Source: Rhodospirillales bacterium
GTDB lineage: Bacteria; Pseudomonadota; Alphaproteobacteria; Rhodospirillales; UBA2165
Length of the DNA stretch: 43,256 nucleotides
NCBI GenBank assembly: GCA_022823235.1
Contig: JAJDXO010000045.1
Span: forward strand, 77,702 to 120,957
Direction: 5' to 3'
Below, piece after piece: positions 8,839-17,830 of this stretch (position 1 is the stretch's first letter; every line of letters begins with the position of its first letter). A program made the translations under genes and the position numbers. Below the pieces are notes generated by a model. It was not told the origin of the DNA. It worked only from the letters and a program-made list of their open reading frames with translations, and did no database searches.

Positions 8839-9582
8839 TTACGGAAAGCGGGCCTCGATCTCCTTCCACAATTGCCGGTATCGGAGCGCGACGGCACTCT
8901 TGGGGGCGGTCACGGGCAGGGGGTCCCGGTTGAGTCCCATACGCTCCACCTCGCTGGCATTGGGAATCGAAGTGCGCAGGAAATCCCGACGCTTGGCCAG
9001 GGTCGTCTCCAGGGTTTCGCGGTGGAGCTTCTTGCGCCGGTCGATCATCGAGAAGAAAGGCATCACCGGCAGCTTCAGCAAATCATGCTCCTTGCGAAAC
9101 GCCTCCAGGAGATCGAGGGTCCGCATCGAGAGTGTCGTCGGGATCAGCGGCACCAGCAGTCCGTCGGCGGCGCGAAACACGTTCTCCGACGAGAGTGTCA
9201 GTCCCGGCGGACAATCGAGAAAGATGTAGTCGTACTCGGCGTCGAGAGGCTTGAGAAACTTTGAGAACCCCTTCAACGGCTTTTTGCGGTCGTCGAGGGC
9301 CAGGTCCATATGCCTGTAGGAAATGTCCGCGGGGATGAGATCCAGGCGCTCGAAATCAGTCGCCCGGATGTACTCTTCCGACGGACGTTTGCGGGCGATC
9401 AATGCCTTCCCGCCGCCCTTGATTTTCGGCTTTACCCGATAGTAATAGCTCGCCGAACCCTGGGGATCCAAGTCCCAGACCAGGACCCGCATACCGTCGG
9501 CCGCCGCGACGTAGGCAAGATTGACGGCGGTGGTGGTCTTTCCCACACCGCCCTTGATGTTGTAGATGCCGATAACGGCCAT
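8839..9582 (-). CDS. Orphan ParA-family ATPase
   Basis: A 247-residue deviant-Walker ATPase. The P-loop is KGGVGKTT (residues 10-17, with the signature lysine Lys10), Walker A' lies around VLVWDLDPQGSASYYYRV, and Walker B is YDYIFLDCPPGL. The last third (VERMGLNRDPLPVTAPKSAVALRYRQLWKEIEARFP) is typical of short ParA proteins used to position protein complexes rather than plasmids. No ParB, parS-like repeats or cargo gene is adjacent, so it is not a chromosome-partition operon. It could position a cytoplasmic cluster or act in cell-cycle control. It lies downstream of the TonB-family gene on the same strand, 178 bp away, and converges on the permease. Confidence 0.9.
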   Translation of the reverse strand: MAVIGIYNIKGGVGKTTTAVNLAYVAAADGMRVLVWDLDPQGSASYYYRVKPKIKGGGKALIARKRPSEEYIRATDFERLDLIPADISYRHMDLALDDRKKPLKGFSKFLKPLDAEYDYIFLDCPPGLTLSSENVFRAADGLLVPLIPTTLSMRTLDLLEAFRKEHDLLKLPVMPFFSMIDRRKKLHRETLETTLAKRRDFLRTSIPNASEVERMGLNRDPLPVTAPKSAVALRYRQLWKEIEARFP

Positions 9583-9760
9583 CCCGCCTCTCCCCGGACC
9601 GGCCGGTCACGCTTCCGCCGCCGATACGGGCCTCCTACACCCCAAATATGATGGCGTTCACATCTATCACCTTGCGGACGGCCAGTTCAATAAGCAGGAA
9701 AACAACGAACGGGACGGCGAGCTATTCGAGAAGCCCGGTGTGACCGACGCCGTCCAACCT

Positions 9761-10744
9761 CTATCTGTCGGTCAGCCTGAACAGAATCGGGATGCGGATT
9801 TCGCTGGGGACCGGTCTGCTTCCCTGGCGCGCCGGCCGGACGGTCCAGCGACTGACGGCCCGGACCGCCGCCCGGTCCAATACCTCATGCCCGCTCGATC
9901 GGACCACATCGAGACCGACGATGCGCCCGGCCGCGGACACTCGGGCCGACAGCACAACCCGCCCCTCCAAGCCGTCGCGGCGCGCGCGGCGGGGGTATCG
10001 CGGCGGCTGGTTGCCGAGCGATGCGTGGGCGTAATCGGCCGCCGCGAAGCTCTCACCATCCTGGAGCAGACTTGCCGTTTCCGAGGACCCTTCTTCTCCG
10101 CCGGGATCGGGCGCCGCTTCGGGAGCAGGCGCCCGGATTTGTTTCGTGATCTGTTTCGGGCTCGGTGCGGCCGCGCTTTCCGATGTCACGGTTCGAGGCG
10201 GACTGTGCGCCAGCGGCCGCCCGGCGGCCGCCGCAACCGGTGCAACCGGCGTAGCGACGGCGGTTTCCTCAACCGGCACAGACGGTTTCCGACGCGGCGA
10301 CGGGGCGAACCCGGCCGCCGGCGGCAAGGCGGCAATGCCGATTTCAAATATGGATGGTTCATCCCCGGCCGGCGCCGTGGTTGGGGTCCCGGCGGGCGCC
10401 GTTGGCGGCTTGGGCGCCGGCACAGCCTCATGGGGAAGGGACGCGGTCCCGACTGCATCCGCCGCGGCCGTTCGGACGCCGGGCGGTTCGGGAAGCAACA
10501 ATTCATCCATCCGAACCTCGGGCGTCTGCCCGGCGGGAACGGCGGCCGGCGGCGGTTCACCTGCCGCCGCGGCCGGAGCCGCCGCGACGATCTCGATCAC
10601 CACCGGCCGGGAGACGGGTGCGGCGGGTTCCGGGTCGTACAAGGTGACGAAGGCCGCCAGACCGGCCGCGTGCGCCAGACCCGACGCCCCCAAAGCGGCA
10701 GCCGTCAGCGATGCGCTCCCATGCCTGAAGGATAGTACCTGCAT
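9761..10744 (-). CDS. TonB-family energy transducer-like protein
   Basis: A 327-residue periplasm-spanning protein with TonB architecture. It has an N-terminal membrane anchor (AAALGASGLAHAAGLAAFVTLY, about 16-37) and a long Pro/Ala-rich spacer (about 40-230). The C-terminal TonB domain reads NQPPRYPRRARRDGLEGR, then VVLSARVSAAGRIVGLDVVR and LDRAAVRAVSRWTVRPA. TonB couples the proton-motive force, through ExbB/ExbD, to outer-membrane receptors. No exbB, exbD or TonB-dependent receptor lies in the window, so the partner is elsewhere or the protein is one of several paralogues. Gene order (TonB then ParA, leftward) suggests possible cotranscription with the ParA gene. Confidence 0.85.
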   Translation of the reverse strand: MQVLSFRHGSASLTAAALGASGLAHAAGLAAFVTLYDPEPAAPVSRPVVIEIVAAAPAAAAGEPPPAAVPAGQTPEVRMDELLLPEPPGVRTAAADAVGTASLPHEAVPAPKPPTAPAGTPTTAPAGDEPSIFEIGIAALPPAAGFAPSPRRKPSVPVEETAVATPVAPVAAAAGRPLAHSPPRTVTSESAAAPSPKQITKQIRAPAPEAAPDPGGEEGSSETASLLQDGESFAAADYAHASLGNQPPRYPRRARRDGLEGRVVLSARVSAAGRIVGLDVVRSSGHEVLDRAAVRAVSRWTVRPARQGSRPVPSEIRIPILFRLTDR

Positions 10745-10818
10745 GCCTCCTCCCCGAGGCCGGGGAGTCTACGTGGTCGACGGCCGCGATCGCAAGACCC
10801 GGCCGGGAGCACCCGCGC

Positions 10819-12066
10819 CTAGAAGAGAATGCCCGCCACCGCGCCGGTCATGCAGGTCGCGATGGTTCCGGAAACAATCGACTTCATGCCGAGCCCGACG
10901 ATTTCCTTCCGCCGCCCCGGCACCATCGTGGTCAGCCCGCCCAACATGATGCCCAGACTGCCGAAATTGGCGAATCCGGAGAGGGCATAGACCATGATCA
11001 GCTTGGAACGCTCGGACATCGCTTCGGCGGGCACCTGCTGCCACTGGAGGAACGCGACAAGCTCGTTGAGCACGGTCTTGGTTCCCAGCAAAGACCCGGC
11101 GACGGGCGCTTCGGACCAGGGGATGCCCAGCAGCCACACCACCGGCGCAAACACCCATCCGAACAGGCGCTGGAGCGCGATCGGTTCGCCGAACATATCG
11201 GGGAACAGCCCGAGCATCTTGTTGATCAGGGAAACCAGCGCGACGAAGACGATCAACATGGCGATGACATTGATGAGCAGCCGCACCCCATCCGACGTGC
11301 CGCGGGTCACCGCATCCACGGCGCTATGGTCCGGCGAGGGCTCCATGGCGGCGCTCTCGCCGGTCCGCGTTCCGTCGTTGGGAACCATCAGCTTGGCGAT
11401 CATGATCGCCGCGGGCGCCGAGATGATCGAGGCCGTCAACAGGTGGCCGGCGGCATTGGGAATAATGTCCTTCAGGAAGCTCGCATAGAGGACGAACACC
11501 GTGCCGGCGATGGTCGCCATGCCCACGGTCATCACCATGAACAGTTCGCTTCGGCTGATCTTGGTGAGATAGGGCCGTACGAACAGGGGCGCCTCGATCA
11601 TTCCGACAAATATATTCGCGGCGGAACTGACACCGACCGCGCCGCCGACGCCCATGGACCGCTGCAGCACCCAGGCGAAGGCGCGAACGATGAGCGGAAG
11701 AACACGCCAATAAAAGAGAACCGCCGACAGGGCGCTGGTGACCAGAATCACCGGCAATGCCTGAAATGCGAGAACGAAGGCCGCGCCGGGGAAGCTTTCG
11801 GTAAACGGCAGCGAGCCGCCCCCAATGTAGCCGAAGACCAATGAGGTGCCGGCGGTCGTCGCGTCGAGCACCGCCAGAAATCCTTCGTTGAGCCAGACGA
11901 AGACCTGCTGGGCGCCGGGCGCCTTCAACAGGATCGCGGCGAGGATGAACTGGACAGCGAGGCCGGTGACCGCCACCCGCCACTTCACCGCCCGGCGATT
12001 TTCGCTCACCAGCCAGCAAAATCCGATCAATACCGCCAAACCGAATAACCCGTGAACGATCGGCAT
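10819..12066 (-). CDS. nupC: Concentrative nucleoside transporter (CNT/NupC family)
   Basis: A 415-residue inner-membrane symporter taking up nucleosides with Na+ or H+. Family motifs are clear: GGSLPFTESFPGAAFVLAFQ, ANIFVGMIEAPLFVRPYL, the signature GTKTVLNELVAFLQW and ALSGFANFGSLGIMLGGLT. Hydrophobic segments run through most of the length and the protein ends TGAVAGILF. The start is placed at ATG 12066 because GGAGGAGAGGGG lies directly before it; the frame is open to 12114, but the extra residues lack a ribosome site. Substrate preference (purine or pyrimidine) cannot be read. It is divergent from the quinone-oxidoreductase-like gene. Confidence 0.93.
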   Translation of the reverse strand: MPIVHGLFGLAVLIGFCWLVSENRRAVKWRVAVTGLAVQFILAAILLKAPGAQQVFVWLNEGFLAVLDATTAGTSLVFGYIGGGSLPFTESFPGAAFVLAFQALPVILVTSALSAVLFYWRVLPLIVRAFAWVLQRSMGVGGAVGVSSAANIFVGMIEAPLFVRPYLTKISRSELFMVMTVGMATIAGTVFVLYASFLKDIIPNAAGHLLTASIISAPAAIMIAKLMVPNDGTRTGESAAMEPSPDHSAVDAVTRGTSDGVRLLINVIAMLIVFVALVSLINKMLGLFPDMFGEPIALQRLFGWVFAPVVWLLGIPWSEAPVAGSLLGTKTVLNELVAFLQWQQVPAEAMSERSKLIMVYALSGFANFGSLGIMLGGLTTMVPGRRKEIVGLGMKSIVSGTIATCMTGAVAGILF

Positions 12067-12182
12067 GAACCCCTCTCCTCCTATGCCCGCGACGGAAGAC
12101 GGCGCAGGGTTCACTTGAATTCATGGATTCTTCGTTAATGGGCAGGATGGGGTTTGGGGGCCGGCCAACCGATGAGCGCCAT

Positions 12183-12199
12183 CAAATTGATTCAATTTG
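12183..12199. promoter_or_regulatory. Perfect 8-bp inverted repeat in the divergent nupC/oxidoreductase region
   Basis: CAAATTGA-T-TCAATTTG is a perfect palindrome around one central base. It sits 58 bp before the oxidoreductase start and 116 bp before the nupC start. The size and AT-rich arms suit an operator for a dimeric regulator. No regulator gene is adjacent, so the binder is unknown. Confidence 0.45.
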
Positions 12200-12256
12200 A
12201 CCGGATACTGCTCTAGTGTTCCGGGATACTTATCTGCATGTTCCGGACCAAATTCA

Positions 12257-13246
12257 TTGAAAGCGATTATCGCGAGAGAGAAGTCGGAGAGCGCCGACGC
12301 CCTCCAGGTCGGCCCTGAGGAAATCGGCCAACCCGAACCCGGCGCCGGCGAATGCGTCATCGAAGTCCGCGCGAGCGGGGTAAACCCGAGTGACGCAAAG
12401 GCGCTGCTCGGAAGGATGCCGAACCTTGTCTGGCCGCGGACGCCGGGCCGCGACTATGCCGGGATCGTGGTAGAGGGGCCCGGCGACCTTGTGGGCAGAG
12501 AGGTCTGGGGCACCGGAGGCGATCTAGGCATGCGGCGGAACGGCAACCACGCGGAATATGCAATCGTCGATACCGCCGGCATTGCCGAAAAGCCCGGCAA
12601 TCTCTCCATGCACGAAGCAGGCAGTCTCGGCGTCTCCTGGACCTGCGCCTATATGGGGATGGTCGACGGCGCCCGTGTCGCGGCCGGGCAAACGGTTGCC
12701 GTGCTTGGCGCCAATGGCGCGGTCGGTCAGGCGTCGGTTCAGCTCGCCGGCGCCGCCGGTGCCCGGATCATCGCCGTTGAACGCTCTCGCGACGATTACG
12801 CCGGTCACGCCGCCGGCGACGTCGAGGTCATAAACCTCTCCAAGGAGCCGGACCTCAGGGAAGCCATCATGGCGCGCACCGACGGCAAGGGCGCGGAGAT
12901 CATTATGAACTCCGTCGGCAGCCCGTATTTCGAGACGGCGCAGACCTGCCTCGCGCGGTTTGGATGCCAGATCATCATCTCCACCTTGGTCGAAGAAGTG
13001 CCGATCAACTTGAGAGTCTTCTACCGCGCCAACCTGAGAATGGTCGGCGTAAGCAATCTGGACTACGACAACATTCGCTCGGCTGAAATCATGCGCGCTA
13101 TCCGGCCCGGTTTCGAGGACGGAACCTACAAGCCCTACGCCATTCTGGACGATTGCGTGTTTGGTCTTGATCGGGCGGCGGACGGTTACAAAATTGTCCT
13201 GGAAGACGTCCGCCGAGACCGGATCGTCATCGACCCGAAAGCTTAG
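12257..13246 (+). CDS. Zinc-independent medium-chain dehydrogenase, quinone oxidoreductase-like
   Basis: A 329-residue protein of the NADPH:quinone oxidoreductase/crotonyl-CoA reductase branch of the MDR superfamily. The N-terminal GroES-like part has VIEVRASGVNPSDAKALLG and PGRDYAGIVVEGPG. The nucleotide-binding part has AVLGANGAVGQASVQLAGAAGA (Rossmann GxxGxxG). The structural-zinc cysteine cluster and catalytic-zinc ligands are missing, as is normal for this branch. The best start is TTG 12257 (LKAIIAREKS, matching the family's MKAI start); no in-frame ATG lies nearby and an upstream TTG at 12197 adds an unlikely leader. The M17 peptidase ATG follows nine bases after the stop, suggesting cotranscription. 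The substrate is unknown. Confidence 0.85.
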   Translation: MKAIIAREKSESADALQVGPEEIGQPEPGAGECVIEVRASGVNPSDAKALLGRMPNLVWPRTPGRDYAGIVVEGPGDLVGREVWGTGGDLGMRRNGNHAEYAIVDTAGIAEKPGNLSMHEAGSLGVSWTCAYMGMVDGARVAAGQTVAVLGANGAVGQASVQLAGAAGARIIAVERSRDDYAGHAAGDVEVINLSKEPDLREAIMARTDGKGAEIIMNSVGSPYFETAQTCLARFGCQIIISTLVEEVPINLRVFYRANLRMVGVSNLDYDNIRSAEIMRAIRPGFEDGTYKPYAILDDCVFGLDRAADGYKIVLEDVRRDRIVIDPKA

Positions 13247-13255
13247 TCCGGTTCC

Positions 13256-14635
13256 ATGGCCTCACTTGATTGCTTCGTCGACGGTGCGGAAGACCCCACA
13301 ACGATCCGTCTCGTTTCACCTGACGACTTGTCCGGGTTTGTCGGCGCCCGGCCCGCTCATGTCGGCGATTGGATCGAAAAACTGGGGTTCGAAGCCAAAC
13401 AGGGGACCCGCTGCCCGGTCCCGGATGCCGCCGGTGCGCTCGCCGAGATTCTCGTTGGCATCGGCAACGACGGTCTTCGCCTCGGCGCACTGTCGGAATT
13501 GCCGAATGAATTGGCCGGCGGGACCTATGCAATTGAGCGGACCGATCCGGAGAACCTCGATATCGCGCTCCTGGGCTGGGCGCTCGGCGCATATTCGTTC
13601 GACCGCTACAAGGATATCGATCGGCCGGATGCGCGGCTGATTTGGCCGGACAACGCCGATCGCCGGAGCGTCGAAATTGCGGCGGAGGGTACGTACCTGG
13701 TCCGCGACCTGATCAACACGCCGGCGGAGGACATGGGGCCGTCCGAGCTCGCGGCGGCCGCCAGGCAGGTGGCGGACGAGCATGGCGCCAGCTTCACCGA
13801 GATCGTCGGGAACGATCTGCTGGAAGAGAATTATCCGGCGGTTCACGCCGTCGGCCGGGCGAGCGACGATCCGCCCCGGCTCATCGACATCCAGTGGGGC
13901 AATCCCGATGCGCCCAAGATAACGCTGGTGGGAAAAGGCGTTTGCTTTGACACAGGGGGGCTCGACCTGAAACCCGCCAGCGGCATGAAGCTGATGAAGA
14001 AAGACATGGGCGGCGCCGCGCACGTCCTGGGTCTGGCGAAAATGCTGATGATGAAAGGGCTGGACATCCGCCTGAGGGTCCTCGTCCCGGCCGTGGAAAA
14101 CAGCGTCGCCGGTAATGCGCTTCGGCCCCTTGATGTCGTCGCCACCCGCAAGGGCCTGACCGTGGAAATCGGCAACACGGACGCGGAGGGCCGGGTCATC
14201 CTGGCGGACGCGCTGGCCGAGGCCGCCGGCGAGGATCCGGAGCTGTTGATCGATTTCGCCACGCTCACCGGCGCGGCCCGTGTCGCCCTCGGCACGGAAC
14301 TGCCGGCGCTGTTCACCAACGACGACGACCTCGCCGCGGCTCTCTCCGCCCATGGAGCGGATACCGAGGACGCGAGCTGGCGGATGCCGCTGTGGGCCGG
14401 CTACCGCAAGATGGTGGACGGCAAGGTCGCGGACCTGACCAATGCGCCGGAAGGGGGCTTCGGCGGGGCGATCACGGCTGCCCTGTTCCTGAAGGAGTTT
14501 GCCGAACCGGCACGCCGTTGGGCGCACTACGATGTCATGGCATGGAACACGTCGTCGAAGCCGGGCCGGCCCGAGGGCGGAGAAGCCATGGGAATCCGGG
14601 CACTGTACGCTCACATTGTTTCCGAATTCGGATAA
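13256..14635 (+). CDS. M17 leucyl aminopeptidase family protein
   Basis: A 459-residue cytoplasmic metallo-aminopeptidase that removes N-terminal residues from peptides using two metal ions and usually forms hexamers. Active-site elements are all present: VGKGVCFDTGGLDLKP (Lys227, Asp232), MKKDMGG (Asp250) and the family signature NTDAEGRV (307-314, with Asp309, Glu311 and Arg313). The protein is somewhat shorter than E. coli PepA (about 500) because its N-terminal domain is reduced, a form common in alphaproteobacteria. It follows the oxidoreductase after nine bases. It is convergent with the NDUFA9-like gene, 41 bp away. Confidence 0.94.
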   Translation: MASLDCFVDGAEDPTTIRLVSPDDLSGFVGARPAHVGDWIEKLGFEAKQGTRCPVPDAAGALAEILVGIGNDGLRLGALSELPNELAGGTYAIERTDPENLDIALLGWALGAYSFDRYKDIDRPDARLIWPDNADRRSVEIAAEGTYLVRDLINTPAEDMGPSELAAAARQVADEHGASFTEIVGNDLLEENYPAVHAVGRASDDPPRLIDIQWGNPDAPKITLVGKGVCFDTGGLDLKPASGMKLMKKDMGGAAHVLGLAKMLMMKGLDIRLRVLVPAVENSVAGNALRPLDVVATRKGLTVEIGNTDAEGRVILADALAEAAGEDPELLIDFATLTGAARVALGTELPALFTNDDDLAAALSAHGADTEDASWRMPLWAGYRKMVDGKVADLTNAPEGGFGGAITAALFLKEFAEPARRWAHYDVMAWNTSSKPGRPEGGEAMGIRALYAHIVSEFG

Positions 14636-14676
14636 GGGGTCCGATCCGTTCGGGTGCGGAGCCTCGTCAGGCTCTT

Positions 14677-15630
14677 TCAGCGTACGGTCCGAGCCCGGCC
14701 CCCCGGCCGGTAGCGAAACAAATACGTCGGCAAAATCGCCTCCGCGGCCGTCGGCTGTATGCCCAGATCAGCCAGGGAATTCGCGCCCGCGGAAACCACG
14801 TTGTCGGTCGCCAACAGTCTGACCTGATCCCTGGTCAACATGGGTTTCGGCAGCTTCTCGAGAAAAAAGGCCTTCATCGACAATAAACCCAGGGGCACCG
14901 GAAAAAGAATCCGCTTCCGGCCTGTTTCCTTCAGGATCAGTTCCATAATCTCCCGGCTTGAATAGACCGTTGGCCCGCCGAGCTCAAAGGTCCGGCCGTC
15001 GAGAGCGGAATCCGATAATCCGGCGATAACCGCCTCGGCGACATCACCGACGTACACCGGCTGAAACTTGGTTCCGCCGGGCCGCGACGTACCGAAGACC
15101 GGCAGGAACGCGCTGATCCGCGTGAAACCCGCGAACATATTGAATAACCCGTCCTCCGGCCCGAAGATGACACTGGGCCGAAGTATGACGGCCCCCGGGA
15201 ATGCGGCGAGTACAGCCTGCTCGCCGGCCGCCTTGGTGCGGCCGTACTCGGCGCGGGAATGGGGATCGGCTCCTATGGCGGACACGTGGACAAGGCGCTT
15301 CAGACCGGCGTCCGCCGCGGCCCTCGCCACATTGGAGGGCCCGTCCACATGGACGGATTGAAACGTCTGCCGCCCGCTCTCATAGAGAATACCCACGAGA
15401 TTTACGGCGCCGTCCGCGCCATCCATCGCCGCGGCAACGCTCGACGGATTACGAATGTCGGCCGCGACGGGAACGATCTGACCGACATCTCCTGCCGGTT
15501 TCAGGAAACCCGCCGATTCGATATCCCGAACCGCCACACGGACCCGATTTCCCCGTTCGGCCAGCCGCTTGACCAGATGCCGGCCAACGAAACCGGATCC
15601 GCCAAACACGGTTATCGTCTTGTTTTCCAT
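14677..15630 (-). CDS. Complex I NDUFA9-subunit-like NAD(P)-binding protein
   Basis: A 317-residue atypical short-chain dehydrogenase. The Rossmann loop GGSGFVG is at 10-16. AEYGRTKAAGEQAVLAAFPGAVILRPSVIFGPED carries the Tyr/Lys pair of extended SDRs (as YGRTK), and the C-terminus ends YLFRYRPGGRARTVR. In alphaproteobacteria such proteins are the bacterial counterparts of NDUFA9, an accessory subunit of NADH dehydrogenase that binds NADPH and is thought structural. The start ATG at 15630 has GGAGGACGAAGA immediately upstream; the frame is open much further but overlaps the tRNA-Leu region. The nuo operon itself is not here. Confidence 0.9.
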   Translation of the reverse strand: MENKTITVFGGSGFVGRHLVKRLAERGNRVRVAVRDIESAGFLKPAGDVGQIVPVAADIRNPSSVAAAMDGADGAVNLVGILYESGRQTFQSVHVDGPSNVARAAADAGLKRLVHVSAIGADPHSRAEYGRTKAAGEQAVLAAFPGAVILRPSVIFGPEDGLFNMFAGFTRISAFLPVFGTSRPGGTKFQPVYVGDVAEAVIAGLSDSALDGRTFELGGPTVYSSREIMELILKETGRKRILFPVPLGLLSMKAFFLEKLPKPMLTRDQVRLLATDNVVSAGANSLADLGIQPTAAEAILPTYLFRYRPGGRARTVR

Positions 15631-15762
15631 TCTTCGTCCTCCGGGCCGGACACCCCGGCGGTCGGCCGATCGGTGCGACCGGTATTCATAGCGCCCGGCC
15701 GCCACTCGCTCAACCGTTGCCCGGCCCGAGAGGCCGGTGACGGTTGGGTTCGCGAAACCCGG

Positions 15763-15791
15763 TTGACAGCCTTTGGGTGGAGAAGTACGAC
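15763..15791 (+). promoter_or_regulatory. Sigma-70 promoter of tRNA-Leu
   Basis: A perfect -35 TTGACA (15763-15768) is followed, after 17 bp, by TACGAC (15786-15791), a weak -10. The predicted start is about 30 nt before the tRNA. The rest of the 200-bp gap up to the NDUFA9-like start shows no gene. Confidence 0.55.
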
Positions 15792-15829
15792 CTACAGCCC
15801 GCCGAGCCGGGAGGGTTCGCGGGACGGTC

Positions 15830-15916
<87 letters not shown>

Positions 15917-15971
15917 ACTCCCTTGGCATCATTGGTGCCGGTTTCGATAATTGCGCAATGGACGATGTGAC

Positions 15972-16586
15972 GTGACCGTGGAGTTGTATCAGGACGATCT
16001 TCCGGCCGGGCTCGACCTCGGCGAGACCGTCGCCGTCGATACGGAGACGCTCGGACTCAGCCCGCACAGGGACCGTCTTTGCCTGGTACAGCTATCGTCC
16101 GGCGACGGAAACGCGCACCTGATTCAGCTATCCAACGGGAACTACGACGCACCGAATTTGAAGCGCCTGCTCGAGGATGAAACGGTCACCAAGCTGTTTC
16201 ATTTCGGGCGGTTTGATATCGCCATGATCAAACAGTATCTCGGTGTCGTGTGCCGCCCGGTCTATTGCACCAAGATCGCTTCAAGGCTGTCACGAACCTA
16301 TACGGACCGGCATGGTCTCAAAGACCTCTGCACGGAGCTGATCGGCGTGGATCTCTCCAAGCAGCAGCAGCAATCCGACTGGGGCGCCGCGGAATTGACG
16401 CCGGAACAACTGGAATATGCCGCTTCCGACGTACTCTATCTGCATCGCCTCAAGCAGTCATTGGACGAAAGACTGGCCAGAGAAGGAAGAACGGCTCTTG
16501 CCGAAGCCTGCTTCGAGTTTCTCCCGCATCGGGCGGCGCTCGACCTGGCCGGCTGGGAAGACCAGGATATCTTCTCCCACGCCTGA
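15972..16586 (+). CDS. RNase D-like 3'-5' exonuclease (HRDC-less)
   Basis: A 204-residue DEDDy exonuclease, likely involved in RNA 3'-end trimming such as tRNA maturation. Exo I is AVDTETLGL (Asp23, Glu25), Exo II FHFGRFDIAM (Asp82) and Exo III YAASDVLYL (Tyr149, Asp153). It stops right after the nuclease domain and lacks the two HRDC domains of E. coli RNase D (about 375 residues), the usual short form in alphaproteobacteria. The start is GTG 15972 (MTVELYQDDLPAGLDLG); an ATG 21 bp upstream is possible. Its position just after tRNA-Leu is suggestive but may be chance. Confidence 0.9.
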   Translation: MTVELYQDDLPAGLDLGETVAVDTETLGLSPHRDRLCLVQLSSGDGNAHLIQLSNGNYDAPNLKRLLEDETVTKLFHFGRFDIAMIKQYLGVVCRPVYCTKIASRLSRTYTDRHGLKDLCTELIGVDLSKQQQQSDWGAAELTPEQLEYAASDVLYLHRLKQSLDERLAREGRTALAEACFEFLPHRAALDLAGWEDQDIFSHA

Positions 16587-16660
16587 TCCGGCGGCACACG
16601 GCCAATAATCTCCGGCGGAGCTTGCGGTATGCGATTTCCTTGCCGCCTCGGCGGGATTTG

Positions 16661-16689
16661 TTGACCTTTAACCGACCGGGTCGCATACT
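16661..16689 (+). promoter_or_regulatory. Sigma-70 promoter of the kdsD-lpt-rpoN operon
   Basis: TTGACC (16661-16666), a 17-bp spacer, then CATACT (16684-16689). It lies about 120 bp before the kdsD ATG in a 226-bp gap without a gene, so it can drive kdsD, lptC, lptA, lptB and rpoN, which follow with tiny gaps or overlaps. Confidence 0.6.
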
Positions 16690-16812
16690 GCGCCCGAGAG
16701 ATGCCCGGAATCCAAGTGTTTTTCGCGCATCGGCGGAATGCCTTTGGCGGGCGCCGACGCGCCGCGCGAATACAACCCCGGTCTCCATTTCGACGAGAGT
16801 GTTTGTCCATAG

Positions 16813-17826
16813 ATGAGCAATCCGACGCCCCTTCGACGTGATGACGGTCAAGATGGGTCCAACAAGTCCGACGAAGACCTGCGGGCGGCAGCGCGTGTTC
16901 TATCGCTCGCCAAAGACGGTTTGGAGGCATTGCTGAACAGCCTGGATGGAAATTTCACCAGTGCCTTGGATTTGCTTCAACAGACCGATGGCCGGGTCAT
17001 CGTCACCGGCATGGGGAAAAGCGGAGACGTGGCCAAGAAGATTGCCGCCACCTTGGCATCGACCGGCACGCCTGCCTACTTCGTTCATCCGGCGGAGGCC
17101 AGTCACGGTGATCTCGGTATGATCGTGAAACAGGATACCGTGGTGGCACTATCGAATTCGGGGGAAACGCCGGAGCTTTCGGACATTACCAACTACGTAA
17201 AGCGGTTCGGCATTCCCTTGATCGCCGTGACCAGCCGGGCCGACAGCGCTTTCGCGGTCCACGCGGACGTTGCCCTCGCGCTCCCCCCGGTCGATGAAGC
17301 CTGTCCCAATGGCTTGGCACCAACTACCTCGACCACCATGATGCTCGCGCTGGGAGACGCGCTGGCCATTGCGATGATGGAGCGCAAAGGCATATCGGTG
17401 ACCGACTACAAGACCTTTCATCCCGGGGGACATCTGGCCGAACGGGCGCTCCGGGTTTTGAGCGTCGCCGATCTCATGCACACCGGCGACGAGCTTCCGA
17501 CAGCGTCAATCGAAACGGAGATGCCCGAAGTCTTGGCCGAAATGACCGATAAGCGGCTGGGCTGTATTGCCGTCACCAGCGGAGAGGATCTGGTGGGAGT
17601 TATCACCGATGGTGATTTGCGCCGGCACATCTCCGGCGACATTTTGGCAATGAACGCCGAAGACGTTATGACGGCGGACCCCCGGACTATTTCTCCCGGG
17701 GCCCTGGCCAGTGAAGCCGTGCAGCTAATGAATGATTATGAGATTACGAACCTGCTTGTGGCCGAAGGGCGCGAGCTTTGCGGCGTGATCCACATTCACG
17801 ACTGCATGCGTGCGGGGGTGGTGTGA
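16813..17826 (+). CDS. kdsD: Arabinose-5-phosphate isomerase (KpsF/GutQ family)
   Basis: A 337-residue cytoplasmic enzyme converting ribulose 5-phosphate to arabinose 5-phosphate, the first step of Kdo synthesis for lipopolysaccharide. The SIS sugar-isomerase domain (about 45-180) carries VTGMGKSGDVAKKIAATLAS and the signature VHPAEASHGDLGMI with His98. Two CBS repeats follow (about 205-265, with VAEMTDKRLGCIAVTSGEDLVG-like sequence, and 280-337, ending HIHDCMRAGVV). Length and domain order match KdsD. It heads the LPS-transport operon, the standard alphaproteobacterial arrangement, with lptC starting four bases after its stop. Confidence 0.95.
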   Translation: MSNPTPLRRDDGQDGSNKSDEDLRAAARVLSLAKDGLEALLNSLDGNFTSALDLLQQTDGRVIVTGMGKSGDVAKKIAATLASTGTPAYFVHPAEASHGDLGMIVKQDTVVALSNSGETPELSDITNYVKRFGIPLIAVTSRADSAFAVHADVALALPPVDEACPNGLAPTTSTTMMLALGDALAIAMMERKGISVTDYKTFHPGGHLAERALRVLSVADLMHTGDELPTASIETEMPEVLAEMTDKRLGCIAVTSGEDLVGVITDGDLRRHISGDILAMNAEDVMTADPRTISPGALASEAVQLMNDYEITNLLVAEGRELCGVIHIHDCMRAGVV

Positions 17827-17830
17827 GACG

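Noticed and set aside
9583-9760. Hydrophobic open stretch on the minus strand between the TonB and ParA genes (LAVPFVVFLLIELAVRKV)
   Set aside because: A stop codon lies directly before it and there is no start codon or ribosome site; the opposite strand is also open. At most a gene remnant.
9566-10735. 389-codon open frame on the plus strand opposite the TonB gene
   Set aside because: Low-complexity Arg/Gly/Pro product, typical of the antisense of a GC-rich Pro/Ala gene; the TonB reading on the other strand is clear.
8839-10744. Complete chromosome- or plasmid-partition locus
   Set aside because: No ParB gene and no parS-like inverted repeats near the ParA gene.
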